A program made the translations under genes and the position numbers. Of a stretch of 64,000 nucleotides of DNA, positions 34,610 to 44,004 are shown piece by piece (positions within the stretch are counted from its first letter, which is position 1; each line of letters starts with the position of its first letter). This DNA is from Candidatus Woesearchaeota archaeon (GTDB lineage: Archaea; Nanobdellota; Nanobdellia; Woesearchaeales; GW2011-AR9): positions 372,001-436,000 of the forward strand of contig CAMAVK010000001.1 in NCBI GenBank assembly GCA_945861715.1. Direction: 5' to 3'. The notes beneath the pieces were generated by a model, which saw nothing but the letters and a program-made list of their open reading frames with translations, was not told the origin of the DNA and made no database searches.

Positions 34610-34730
34610 TTCATATATATATTTTGAAATGAATCCTCTCTGATGATTAATTCTCTCTACTCTTATGATCTAATCACAGAAAAATAATAAACACAATCAC
34701 TATTGAAAAAGAAAAAGCAACTACTGCCAC

Positions 34731-35666
34731 CTACCATGTATCATCTTCATGACGAGTATATACAAGTGTCTTATCCTTCACAATCATAGAATGCTCAAAC
34801 TGAGCAACAAGTCCACCTTTTACTTCTGGGAGTGGAGGATATGCACGAACTATTCCCTCACGTAACAGCTCTCGAAGACCTAATAGCGCTGGTCCTTTAC
34901 CGAGCGTTCGAGTCAACCAACGAGTTGTAAACGGAAGACCATTTTGTGGAGCAACCTGTTCCAAAATTTTCCGAGCATATGGAGATCGAGGCATCCGTTT
35001 ATTTGCAACCATAAATATTGATGGGTTGTTACCCTCTTTAATCAACCCAACCCCGTTTGTAATAAATGGTTCAATTGCAATTTGCATTCCCTCAACCAGT
35101 TGAGTTTTTTCTTTCGAATTATACGTTGGAATTGAAATCCCTGCATGCACTCTATATTGTTCAATAGAATGTCCAGCTAAATTTCGCACGATTTGAAATC
35201 CTGCTTTCTCGGTTTCCGATGTTTGCGCTTCACCGAGTTCCCATAATTGAACACCTGGCCTTACAAGTTTAATAGCAGCTCGAAGGGCATTTTGTGACGT
35301 TTTAATCAATTCCTGCCGCACCCCAGTAACAGAACCAACTTCAACAGTCATCGCATTATCCGCAATATAACCATCAATGTGGACACCAATATCAATTTTA
35401 ACCAGATCACCAACTTTAAAGACACCGACATCGTCTTGTTCCGGACAATAATGTGCCGCAATATCATTAACTGCCATCTGAGCCCATGCAATACCACCAC
35501 CAAGCTCAACAATACGCCGTTCGCAGTAATCCATCACTTCTAAATAAGTAGTACCTTCACAAATACGTGCCACACCTTCGCGTCGCACTTGACCTCCGAT
35601 TCGGCCAGCTAGAATAATTTTATCCTCTATTTCATCTCGAGAGCTATCTTTTACCACATCAATCAC
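34731..35666 (-). CDS. map: Methionine aminopeptidase, type II
   Basis: 311 residues. Removes N-terminal Met from nascent proteins. Metal ligands appear in VKIDIGVHIDGYIADNAMTV (two Asp), GHSIEQYRVHAG (His), IEPFITNG (Glu) and the terminal AQFEHSMIVKD (Glu). The type II helical insertion (residues ~200-265, PQNGLPFTTRWLTRTLGKGP) is present. Length and layout fit the archaeal enzyme. Confidence 0.96.
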   Translation of the reverse strand: MIDVVKDSSRDEIEDKIILAGRIGGQVRREGVARICEGTTYLEVMDYCERRIVELGGGIAWAQMAVNDIAAHYCPEQDDVGVFKVGDLVKIDIGVHIDGYIADNAMTVEVGSVTGVRQELIKTSQNALRAAIKLVRPGVQLWELGEAQTSETEKAGFQIVRNLAGHSIEQYRVHAGISIPTYNSKEKTQLVEGMQIAIEPFITNGVGLIKEGNNPSIFMVANKRMPRSPYARKILEQVAPQNGLPFTTRWLTRTLGKGPALLGLRELLREGIVRAYPPLPEVKGGLVAQFEHSMIVKDKTLVYTRHEDDTW

Positions 35667-35774
35667 AACAAAAGGACAGTATCAAGCATTTTTAAAGTTA
35701 TAGGAAGCCCACATATAGATATACTAACATATAAAACAAATAGAATCAACCAAAAAATAAAATACCTCTCTTTT

Positions 35775-36128
35775 TTATCTTGTCCCAACTTGTATTTCTG
35801 CCTGTAATGTATTCAGATTTTTGATCAAAACTTGTTTACTGGCAAGCAGCTCATCACGTTCTTTTACATTGACACGTTTTTTAATGGCGATTTCTAGTTC
35901 AGTCGCAATCATCAAAAGAAATGATGCCTGCTTATGAAGTTTTTCTCCTTCTGCTTTCTTTTGAACCGCGTTAGTCATACTCTTGAAATAACGAAAATCA
36001 ATCTCGCATGTATTCATAACTTGTAAACTAAAATCTCGCATAACTTCCTTTGCCCTCATGATACTCTCGGAAGAAAGAGATTTCTTCGCATCAATATTTT
36101 TTCCCGTCTCAGTCCAAATATATGTCAT
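35775..36128 (-). CDS. Hypothetical helical protein, 117 residues
   Basis: Starts MTYIWTETGKNIDAKKSLSS; the rest is predicted helical (ASFLLMIATELEIAIKKRVN). The shape suggests a small helical bundle. Divergent from the gene at 36271 across a 142-base gap that holds a TATAAAAGG box and the second G6 motif. Not recognised. Confidence 0.55.
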   Translation of the reverse strand: MTYIWTETGKNIDAKKSLSSESIMRAKEVMRDFSLQVMNTCEIDFRYFKSMTNAVQKKAEGEKLHKQASFLLMIATELEIAIKKRVNVKERDELLASKQVLIKNLNTLQAEIQVGTR

Positions 36129-36209
36129 TATTATTCCTCTCTAAATGCAAAGTTCTCAATAATTTATCTAGATGCCGTACCTATCTAAACCTATAAAAGG
36201 ATTTCCCTG

Positions 36210-36222
36210 ATATAGGGGGGAT
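36210..36222 (+). repeat. ATATAGGGGGGAT motif, copy 2
   Basis: Identical to 34597-34609. It lies between divergent genes at 36128 and 36271, 49 bases before the latter's ATG. Confidence 0.4.
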
Positions 36223-36270
36223 ATACATCACCACAGAAATACTTATAATCTACAAAATCAAAAACACCTC

Positions 36271-37425
36271 ATGATACCACAACTAGACTCATTTGTAATA
36301 GTGCGACCAGACCAATATACTGGGTTCAATGCCGAATCAACGCAAGCCGTCTTGCAAGCAGACCAACGTGTGCTTGGAGTGTTAGAAAAAATCATCGCGC
36401 AAGGCGATGAACAACTACGAACAAAAACCGGCTTCAGCAACGATAATATGCCAGCATATTCACCTACCACCACAAAATATACCTTGGATGAAATCCAATT
36501 CGAAGTGACATCCACCGTCAAAAGGATTAATCCTGAATATCAAAAAGCATTCGACCAACTGGAATCATTTCTTGAATTCTGCTTAACGGATTGGCAAGAA
36601 GGTGTAAGAAAATATCGTGTAAGATCTTATAACACTGGGTCCAACAAAGAACCAAAGAAAGAACCATTCATCCGACTTGATTATTTAATGAGCAATGCAT
36701 ACCAATTCTTAGCCAATGTAACGGAGCTTAAAGTTGAGCAAAAAGTAGAATGTTGGGCACCCCCAGAATATGACGATCTCTCAAGCAGATTAATTGTCCC
36801 AACTAAACTATTAGCAACAGACAATGGCAAGTATAACATTAGCGAACCAGGAGCAGCTAAATTATGGTACCAAGCAAAAAAGTTTGCAAAAGAAGTAAAA
36901 GAGAATACCATAGCTCCTTTTACTGAGGAAGTTAGAGACAGGGCAGAAGTAAGCGAAACGAAAAATGAAACCAGAGAACATTTCGAGGCAATAGCAGGAA
37001 AATATCTTATTCGCGTACAAAGCGTCCCATCACCACGCAGGCTAGCCGGAGTCGCCATGAATACACTGTTTGCTATTCCCGAACCAAAACGTGAAGAGGG
37101 CGGACATCCAATTATAACCTCTCGAGCTAATTATCAAACCCAACTCCATGATGCCCAAGCAACATTAAGAGATAAAAAAGGTAATCTCAAGGGCCTAAGT
37201 AAAATGGGAGAACTTCCTCTGATATTTTACGGATTAGAACAAGACCCTAAAGTGCAAGAAGCAGAAATCGACCTTTCAATGTACCAAGCAAAAAGAGAAA
37301 CCAATAACGGACAAAACCACATTTTTGTATCTCTACCAGCAGTATACAAACGTTTAGGTGAATTAGAAAACGAGAATATTCGAGATCGTATGCTGCACAA
37401 TTTAAGCATTTTGCATCTCGCATAA
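36271..37425 (+). CDS. Hypothetical protein, 384 residues
   Basis: Soluble, starting MIPQLDSFVIVRPDQYTGFN. Charged helices occur at residues 60-120 and 180-240 (KLWYQAKKFAKEVKENTIAP). The C-terminus resumes strand-helix alternation (NNGQNHIFVSLPAVYKRLGE). No catalytic motif was found. Possibly lineage-specific. Confidence 0.6.
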   Translation: MIPQLDSFVIVRPDQYTGFNAESTQAVLQADQRVLGVLEKIIAQGDEQLRTKTGFSNDNMPAYSPTTTKYTLDEIQFEVTSTVKRINPEYQKAFDQLESFLEFCLTDWQEGVRKYRVRSYNTGSNKEPKKEPFIRLDYLMSNAYQFLANVTELKVEQKVECWAPPEYDDLSSRLIVPTKLLATDNGKYNISEPGAAKLWYQAKKFAKEVKENTIAPFTEEVRDRAEVSETKNETREHFEAIAGKYLIRVQSVPSPRRLAGVAMNTLFAIPEPKREEGGHPIITSRANYQTQLHDAQATLRDKKGNLKGLSKMGELPLIFYGLEQDPKVQEAEIDLSMYQAKRETNNGQNHIFVSLPAVYKRLGELENENIRDRMLHNLSILHLA

Positions 37426-37522
37426 ATCAATTTTTTCTTTTTTTCTTTTGGATCATCTTTTCTACCAACATGGATTCCCCAATTCCGCAACACATATAAC
37501 CAAGTTCTACTAAAACCCCAAA

Positions 37523-38596
37523 ATGGCAAAACTAAGCGTCTGTATGATCGTAAAGAACGAAGAACAATTTCTCAAAAATGCACTTACCTCTATTAAACAT
37601 CTCGCTGATGAAATCATCATTGTTGATACTGGCTCTATCGATAGTACTCCCGAAATAGCTCTTCAATTCACTCCGAATTTATTCAATTTCAAGTGGAATG
37701 ACAATTTTGCTTCAGCAAGAAACTTTGCTCTCAGTAAAGCAACAGGTGATTGGATTTTTGTACTTGATGCTGACGAATCAGTGAGCGTTTTGGATATTGA
37801 TGAATTCAAAACTATTATCCAAGAAGCATCAGAAGAAACGAGTGCCTACGCCTTTACCAGAAGAAATTATACCAACGAACATAAAGTTGCATCGTTTATT
37901 TCATCTGCATCCGACCCATACCCTGAAGCTAAAATGGCATCTGGGTATATTGAAGACAAAGTAATACGTCTTGTACGAAATCTACCACAAATTCAATTCA
38001 TAGGACAAATTCACGCAACCTTAAACGAGTCTGTACGAAAAGTAGGTAAAATAGAAGAGAGTGGAATTCCCATTCATCACTTTGGTCAACTTAAATTTGG
38101 CAACGAAAGCAAAAAAGAATTTTATGAACATCTCTACCAAGTTGCCGAAAAAGAGTCTCCTTCCGCAAAATTATTTTGGCAGCATGGCCAAGATCTTCTC
38201 TCGCGAGGAGATGCTGTAAAAGCGATTTCATATTTTTGTAAATCTGTAAACATCGATAAGGGATTTTTCCCCGCATGGTTAGCCATGGCCAACGGTCACC
38301 TTATCCACGGCGATTATTTTAGAACCAGAGTAGCATTAAGTAAAGCTCGTGAATTGAATCCAAACCATTTTTACATCTATCTTGCTCAAGGCATCATGCT
38401 CATCACCGAACGTGATTTCAACGGAGCTCTTGAAGAATTATTTCATGCACTCGAGTTAGAACCAAAGAATGCCGCAATCCATTACTACACCGGTCTCTGC
38501 TTACATGCAAAAGGTGACACAGAGCGAGCATATCTCGCATTCAAAAACGCGTGCGACATCGACCCAACATACAAAGAAAAAGTGAAATTCGAATAA
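37523..38596 (+). CDS. GT2 glycosyltransferase fused to TPR repeats
   Basis: 357 residues. SVCMIVKNEEQFLKNALTSI, then IIIVDTGSIDSTPEIA and GDWIFVLDADES (DxD) form a GT-A domain of the SunS-like type. From about residue 215, TPR units follow (AKLFWQHGQDLLSRGDAVKA; FNGALEELFHALELEPKNAA; GDTERAYLAFKNACDIDPTY). Such proteins glycosylate peptides or surface molecules; the acceptor is unknown. Confidence 0.88.
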   Translation: MAKLSVCMIVKNEEQFLKNALTSIKHLADEIIIVDTGSIDSTPEIALQFTPNLFNFKWNDNFASARNFALSKATGDWIFVLDADESVSVLDIDEFKTIIQEASEETSAYAFTRRNYTNEHKVASFISSASDPYPEAKMASGYIEDKVIRLVRNLPQIQFIGQIHATLNESVRKVGKIEESGIPIHHFGQLKFGNESKKEFYEHLYQVAEKESPSAKLFWQHGQDLLSRGDAVKAISYFCKSVNIDKGFFPAWLAMANGHLIHGDYFRTRVALSKARELNPNHFYIYLAQGIMLITERDFNGALEELFHALELEPKNAAIHYYTGLCLHAKGDTERAYLAFKNACDIDPTYKEKVKFE

Positions 38597-38665
38597 TTTC
38601 AATTTTACTCTCTTTCTTTCTTAATATCTTTTTAAATTTCTTTTTTAATCTCTATATAACTCGTT

Positions 38666-39268
38666 CTATTTTCGTTTCATCAGGTTAAGAGCCTGTTCAG
38701 TTGTAAGTTCGCTAAATCCCCTTTCTTTAAATTTCACGTCCACCAACCCCAGTTGTACTGAGTCAATAGAAACACACAGCTCAGGCACATAAAATATATC
38801 TTTGCCAGCAAAACCAAATTCATCTTGAAAATACCCCATCGCGTTCGCAACACAATTTTCAAGCACTCCTCCAATAAACATTGTTTTTGTATGTCCACGC
38901 ACCTTTTCATACAAAGATTTACGCGAGTCATAAATCTCAATTGCTCGATCCCACACATCCTGTGAAAATGTTTCAGGACGTAAATCTGGAAGTGGCATGC
39001 CCCACTGGGTTGTTGTACATATATTCACCCGCGAGTCAAATAATATTTTAAAGTGAGAATCACGATACAAAACCATTTCCTCCACAATTGACTTCATCAT
39101 ATCCCCTGAATCATTTTTATGCATCAACACATCCACTCCACCATTTAATGCCGTTGAAATAAACTCACTCACCCTCTTGTCTCGCTCCGCAAACTGTTCA
39201 ATTGGCCCCAAAACGAGCGTATCTCCCGTGCCCTTATACATATGGGGATGTATAATATTAAGTAACAT
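38666..39268 (-). CDS. Isochorismatase-like hydrolase, divergent
   Basis: 200 residues. GGVLENCVANAMGYFQDEFG then KDIFYVPELCVSID resembles the Cys-containing motif and following strand of isochorismatase/nicotinamidase enzymes. The N-terminal Asp of the triad is not obvious (LLNIIHPHMY), so activity is uncertain. Confidence 0.45.
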   Translation of the reverse strand: MLLNIIHPHMYKGTGDTLVLGPIEQFAERDKRVSEFISTALNGGVDVLMHKNDSGDMMKSIVEEMVLYRDSHFKILFDSRVNICTTTQWGMPLPDLRPETFSQDVWDRAIEIYDSRKSLYEKVRGHTKTMFIGGVLENCVANAMGYFQDEFGFAGKDIFYVPELCVSIDSVQLGLVDVKFKERGFSELTTEQALNLMKRK

Positions 39269-39416
39269 AGTCTATTCAAACCTACTCCTTTTAAAAGATG
39301 TAAGTAAAAAATTCACTCCCTCTTTTTTCCTATTCCTAACAATACCTACTCCATCACCATAAATGTTTTATAATCAAAAGTACAAAAAATAAATCAAACA
39401 AAGGGGGTATAAATAG

Positions 39417-39719
39417 ATGGTATTAGATCTTACACAAATATTATTTCAAAGCGAAAAAGACGGTTTCGTAAACGCACGAACCACCGCACCAATCACCGCA
39501 ATTCGTCTCACCCAAGTTATATCTCTCAGTTCTGGATATGGCGGATTTTCCGATCCGGATTCTGCAAGAGATGCAGCTCTACGCGAGTTACCAAACAAAC
39601 TTACTAAATACGAAGCCAATGCCTATGAAGAAGTAAGTGGACAATCTCACGATTCTCGCCAAGAATGTGACGGAGCTCCCTACAGCTATTCAATGCAAGT
39701 CATCGGATATCGAATTTAA
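39417..39719 (+). CDS. Hypothetical protein, 100 residues
   Basis: The ATG is preceded by AAAGGGGGTATAAATAG, combining a G-rich Shine-Dalgarno-like run and TATAAA. The product has SLSSGYGGFSDPDSARDAAL, looking like a helix-strand fold. No known motif. It is followed by the CMP kinase on the same strand. Confidence 0.55.
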   Translation: MVLDLTQILFQSEKDGFVNARTTAPITAIRLTQVISLSSGYGGFSDPDSARDAALRELPNKLTKYEANAYEEVSGQSHDSRQECDGAPYSYSMQVIGYRI

Positions 39720-39753
39720 GTTTTAATTCTTTATTTTTTACGTGGTATGTTTC

Positions 39754-40332
39754 ATGATTTATCCAATATACACCATCGGCGGAACACCTGGCTCCGGCAA
39801 AAGCACCCTCGCAAAACAATTAGCAACCAGGTTAGGATACGAACACATTTATGCAGGCGGAATTCTCAGATCATGGTCACAAGACATTGAACACAATCCA
39901 ACCAGTCTTCCTTTTGACCAATGGTACGCATCGCTTTCAACCAACCCCTCATTTGACCATAAAGTAGACCAACTAGTAGGACAGGCCGCAAACAACAAAA
40001 CCAATCTTATTCTCGAAGGCAGAGTCGGATTCCATTTCGTACCCCAAGACAAACGCAATATTACAAGACGACTCTACATCACATGTGATCCCACGGAAGC
40101 AGCCAAAAGAGTAGCAACACAAAAAGCCCAAGGACAAAGAAGTGAAGAAACCCCCACAAAAGATATTCAAGCGCAGTATTACCTTTTATTATCAAGATCC
40201 GCACAGGAGCGCATACGCTATGAAAATCTCTACGCAATTGACATAACCAAACCTGAGCACTATGACCAAATCATCGATACAACCCATCTAACGCCCGAGC
40301 AAACAATTGACGCAGTTCTAAACAAAAAATGA
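39754..40332 (+). CDS. cmk: Cytidylate kinase, archaeal type
   Basis: About 192 residues; ATG 39754 chosen over the GTG at 39742. Phosphorylates CMP/dCMP. P-loop GGTPGSGKST, then HIYAGGILRSW, LILEGRVGFHF, RLYITCDPTEAAKRVA and a lid-like QRSEETPTKDIQAQYYLLLS match the short archaeal CMP kinase. Adenylate-type alternatives are less likely given the separate adk. Confidence 0.85.
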   Translation: MIYPIYTIGGTPGSGKSTLAKQLATRLGYEHIYAGGILRSWSQDIEHNPTSLPFDQWYASLSTNPSFDHKVDQLVGQAANNKTNLILEGRVGFHFVPQDKRNITRRLYITCDPTEAAKRVATQKAQGQRSEETPTKDIQAQYYLLLSRSAQERIRYENLYAIDITKPEHYDQIIDTTHLTPEQTIDAVLNKK

Positions 40333-40374
40333 ACCCAACCAGCATAAACACATCTAATTCTACTTTTATCATTT

Positions 40375-41121
40375 CTATATTGGTTCTATCCGAACATTCG
40401 CAAATAAACAGTATTTTTCAGTAAATGGGTGCATGAAATGTAGCACCGGAGTGTACATAAAAACATTAATTCGAGCGATCTCCCAACTTGGTGCCAAGAA
40501 CGGCCGATTTGCCCCAATATCAAATGCCTGTTCCTTAAGGAATCTAATACCCGTTGCGTTATCTCGATATGATTTTACTTTCTCATACTGCAACGATGTC
40601 TTATCACCATTGAAACTCTGAACTTTGATACTCCCTTCGGATATAATAATCGATAAACGTTCTTTGGAGATAACTTGCGTCATCGGGGCATAATTACCAT
40701 CCGTACTCCAGTTATTTCGTCCCAAAATCAACACTTCATCTTCTGAGATAATTTTTTCAAACGTAGCCTTACCAAATGCTGCTGCCCGAGAAAATGTTAC
40801 TTTGTACTGTTGAACAGACTTTCCGGCAGCCTTACCCACTTCTTTGGCCTCAGGAATCATCTCCAATAGTTGCTCGCGGAGTCTCTCAGCAACCTTCACA
40901 ATGAACTCTGATCTCCCTTTGGCAGCTAATTTTAAGGTCTCAATTTTAGCATGATTCGGCTTTTCACGAATTTTCTTTAAACCAAGAGAAAACTCATTAA
41001 TCTCCGCTTTAAGAGTACCAAAACCAGTAGCTGCCTTATCCGCATCATTTGCCAATTTTTGTAGATCGTTCTCAGCCAATTTTTTCCACTCAGCTGCCGT
41101 TCGTCTATGAAGTAATGACAT
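40375..41121 (-). CDS. Hypothetical protein, 248 residues
   Basis: ATG 41121 has an AAAAAGGGGTC Shine-Dalgarno sequence. The N-terminal half is helical coiled coil (EWKKLAENDLQKLANDADKA). The C-terminal half is beta-rich (ERLSIIISEGSIKVQSFNG). No membrane span. Not recognised. Confidence 0.55.
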   Translation of the reverse strand: MSLLHRRTAAEWKKLAENDLQKLANDADKAATGFGTLKAEINEFSLGLKKIREKPNHAKIETLKLAAKGRSEFIVKVAERLREQLLEMIPEAKEVGKAAGKSVQQYKVTFSRAAAFGKATFEKIISEDEVLILGRNNWSTDGNYAPMTQVISKERLSIIISEGSIKVQSFNGDKTSLQYEKVKSYRDNATGIRFLKEQAFDIGANRPFLAPSWEIARINVFMYTPVLHFMHPFTEKYCLFANVRIEPI

Positions 41122-41290
41122 AAATAGACCCCTTTTTGGATTATCTAACCATAACTGGAATAGAAACCAATCCACACATAGCTTAATAAATATTACTCAC
41201 CACCAAATCGCAGTAACTATTCACTACGACAGACAATTAATCACAAGAAGTAACTACTAACTAAACGAAAAAGATGTAACAAGAAAAAAT

Positions 41291-42100
41291 CTAAAATCGT
41301 CCTTTCTCAATTAACCCGCGCATACGTTTGACAAAGTCTTCTGCTTCCAAATACAACTTCTCATATTCCGGACCACTAATCTCTTTAATCTCGCGATGAG
41401 TAATCTTCTTTGACAATGTATAAAATTTATGCATCGTCTCAACATATTTTTTTTCAAGCAATTTTGGCTTGACATATAATTTATCTAAAATTTCAGCAAC
41501 GTGTTCCGGTGTTGGTGGAACCTCTCCGCGTCGCATAATCGCAGCATGTGCTGCGTCAATGACTGCCCAATACAAATCAAGAGCTGCTTGTAATACATGC
41601 CACCTACTATTCAGCAATGTCTTAGGTGATCTACCATAATATCTCCAGATACTCTCTTCAGATGGTCGAACACGACCTTGCTGTAATAAAATTTGTAACG
41701 GTTCAAAATATCCTCTATCATGCAGAGCTACACCATCACGTAAAATGTTTACAATAATGGGGTCGCCAGCTCGAATATGTTCCCAAAAAGCAGTAAATGT
41801 CATGGAAGTTACGTGCAGCTTAGGTGTAACCTTCATCATCGTATTTTCAACAATAATACGGTATCCTTCAACGAGCGCATCCGTAATGGCAAAACGGGTA
41901 TCATCCGTTAAAACAAGAACATCGATATCACTTTTCGCGGTCGTCTCACGCCGAACCGAAGAGCCAAACACAATAACTCCACTCAAAAAATCTCCTAACT
42001 CCTTAAGCAATAGCTCAGAAAATTGTTCAGCAAGACGAAGATCCTCTGTAGGATACTTAATCTTATTCTCATTCATTCTTCGGCCAATTACAAACTCCAT
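41291..42100 (-). CDS. MNT nucleotidyltransferase fused to a HEPN-like domain
   Basis: 269 residues. The minimal nucleotidyltransferase motif is VIVFGSSVRRETTAKSDIDV with the Gly-Ser and Asp-x-Asp metal pair. From about residue 165 a helical domain (RWHVLQAALDLYWAVIDAAH ... YLEAEDFVKRMRGLIEKG) looks like HEPN, but no clear RxxxxH catalytic motif was found. Separate MNT and HEPN proteins often form toxin-antitoxin pairs; here they are one chain. Confidence 0.7.
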   Translation of the reverse strand: MEFVIGRRMNENKIKYPTEDLRLAEQFSELLLKELGDFLSGVIVFGSSVRRETTAKSDIDVLVLTDDTRFAITDALVEGYRIIVENTMMKVTPKLHVTSMTFTAFWEHIRAGDPIIVNILRDGVALHDRGYFEPLQILLQQGRVRPSEESIWRYYGRSPKTLLNSRWHVLQAALDLYWAVIDAAHAAIMRRGEVPPTPEHVAEILDKLYVKPKLLEKKYVETMHKFYTLSKKITHREIKEISGPEYEKLYLEAEDFVKRMRGLIEKGRF

Positions 42101-42242
42101 ACCCCTATCACCACATAGGCGTTATTAAGGTTTATGAACCATTATAGAGTAGTGTTTGGAAACATCTATCCAATCCCATATTAGTTTTTATACCATCCCC
42201 CACCTAAAATCTCAAATTAATCTGATTATTGAGGTAATTAAA

Positions 42243-42587
42243 ATGACTGATATTCATGAACAAATCGCAGCAATGCATGACACTGGTCTTGACATAGGCA
42301 CTCTCATAGAGATAACTTTGAAGCAAGGAGTAGTATGGAACAATGGCCATACCGACGCACCAACCATCGACCCTTGCGGATATGAAGCTCCAAAAAATAA
42401 CCTTACCCCCCCAATTCCCGGTGCTACCACTGTGGGATATATTAGCGGGTTAACACATTTACGCGTAACTCTCGCACCAACCCTGGGTAAAACAAACCGG
42501 GCGGGACACTTCGAGCTTGTTCCTGACTTTCAACCAGGTCACTGCTACGTGCATGGCGATGCAATTTACTCCGTTCGTAAGTGCTAA
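42243..42587 (+). CDS. Hypothetical protein, 114 residues
   Basis: The ATG at 42243 follows GAGGTAATTAAA. Starts MTDIHEQIAAMHDTGLDIGT; beta-rich with Gly/Pro turns later (TPPIPGATTVGYISGLTHLR). Two Cys near the end. Not recognised. Confidence 0.55.
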   Translation: MTDIHEQIAAMHDTGLDIGTLIEITLKQGVVWNNGHTDAPTIDPCGYEAPKNNLTPPIPGATTVGYISGLTHLRVTLAPTLGKTNRAGHFELVPDFQPGHCYVHGDAIYSVRKC

Positions 42588-42699
42588 AGGAAATCCAACA
42601 TTTATTTTTTCTATTTCTTCCTCTCCCACTTCTCCCCAGTTCTAACCCTATAAACAACCTTTATATACCAATACTCCTACACCATTCTAGGTGAAATCA

Positions 42700-43941
42700 A
42701 TGTCCAACAAAAAATACTTTCTTCTGTTAATTGCAATCATAATTTTATCATTCTCGGCATTTGCGTATGTAAGTGATTCACCTAGAGCAAGCGTCACACT
42801 CGTAAATCAAGATCCTGATCCCGTTGAACCTGGACAGGTTGTAACTCTCAAATTCAAAATCGAAAACCAAGGCGCACAAACAAATCAAGATGTTATACTA
42901 CGCCTTATTCCGAGGCAGCCATTTTCCTTGTATGGGGACCAAGCAGAAAAAAATGTAGGCAAACTTGCCGCGGGTTCAGTAAACAATGAAGCAATTTACG
43001 TTGAATACAAGCTAAAAATTGATGAAAACGCAGTCGAAGAAGAAACCGAAATAGAAGTTGAGCTACAAATCGGTGAAGGAAAAATTCTCTACACCAATGG
43101 CGAATTTAAAGTTGACATTCAAACTCACGATGCCTCTTTAGACATCAAATCAATTGCTCTTGACCCAAATCCAATCCCACCCGGTCAAACTGGTCGAGTT
43201 ACATTAACCGTGAAAAATCTCGCTGACTCACTATTAAAAGACATCAAAATTAAACTAGACTTAAGCAGTGCAACTCTTCCATTGGCACCATACCAAAGTT
43301 CATCGGAGCGCATAATCCCACAACTCCAAACTGGAGTACAAGACACTCTCACCTTTGATATTATCGCAACGCCTGAAGCCGTTCCTGGCTTATACAAAAT
43401 ACCTCTTAACATAACTTTCTCCGATGAGCAGGGAAGCAAAACCACGATTAATGATATTCTTGCAGTACAAATAGGGGACATCCCAAATCTCAAAGTATTT
43501 CTTAAAAAATCATCAGCGCCTCAAGCCCAAAGTCGTTCAACTATCACAGCAGCGTTCGCTAACGCCGGACCAACAGACATAAAATTCCTTGAGTTCACAC
43601 TTCAAGATGATCCGAGCTACAAACTACTCTCCTCTTCAAACTATTTTTACATTGGCGACGTCGATAGTGATGACACAGAAAGTGTTGACCTTGACATATT
43701 CATCAACTCAAATCAACCAACCCTAAAAATCCCAATAAAAGTCAATTTTATTGATGCTAACAACAAACCCTATGAAATATACTCCTCACTTGAACTCAAC
43801 CTCCTCTCTTCAGATGAGATGGTAACATATGGCATAACACCCAAAAGTTCAAGCATGCTTATTATAATTCTCATAATCTTAGTCATAGCTGGGTTTATAG
43901 CATACAAAAAGTGGTACAAAAAAAGGAAACCAAAAACATAG
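42700..43941 (+). CDS. COG1361-type secreted surface/adaptor protein
   Basis: About 413 residues. Signal peptide (YFLLLIAIIILSFSAFAYV), two to three Ig-like/CARDB-type repeats (DPDPVEPGQVVTLKFKIENQ; LDPNPIPPGQTGRVTLTVKN), a C-terminal membrane helix (MLIIILIILVIAGFIAY) and a Lys-rich tail. In archaea, COG1361 proteins often sit beside MacB-type ABC genes, as here. It may be the extracytoplasmic adaptor. AGGTGAAATCA precedes the ATG. The 3' tail is duplicated. Confidence 0.85.
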   Translation: MSNKKYFLLLIAIIILSFSAFAYVSDSPRASVTLVNQDPDPVEPGQVVTLKFKIENQGAQTNQDVILRLIPRQPFSLYGDQAEKNVGKLAAGSVNNEAIYVEYKLKIDENAVEEETEIEVELQIGEGKILYTNGEFKVDIQTHDASLDIKSIALDPNPIPPGQTGRVTLTVKNLADSLLKDIKIKLDLSSATLPLAPYQSSSERIIPQLQTGVQDTLTFDIIATPEAVPGLYKIPLNITFSDEQGSKTTINDILAVQIGDIPNLKVFLKKSSAPQAQSRSTITAAFANAGPTDIKFLEFTLQDDPSYKLLSSSNYFYIGDVDSDDTESVDLDIFINSNQPTLKIPIKVNFIDANNKPYEIYSSLELNLLSSDEMVTYGITPKSSSMLIIILIILVIAGFIAYKKWYKKRKPKT

Positions 43942-43956
43942 GAACAAAAAACATAA
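43924..43956 (+). repeat. Echo of the COG1361 gene tail
   Basis: AGGAAACCAAAAACATA (43924-43940) is followed by AGGAACAAAAAACATAA (43940-43956). The second copy also reads Lys-Thr-stop in one frame. Confidence 0.6.
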
Positions 43957-44004
43957 TTTCCTTACCAGCATGAAAACCAAACCAAAGAGTAGGAATACAT
44001 CACA

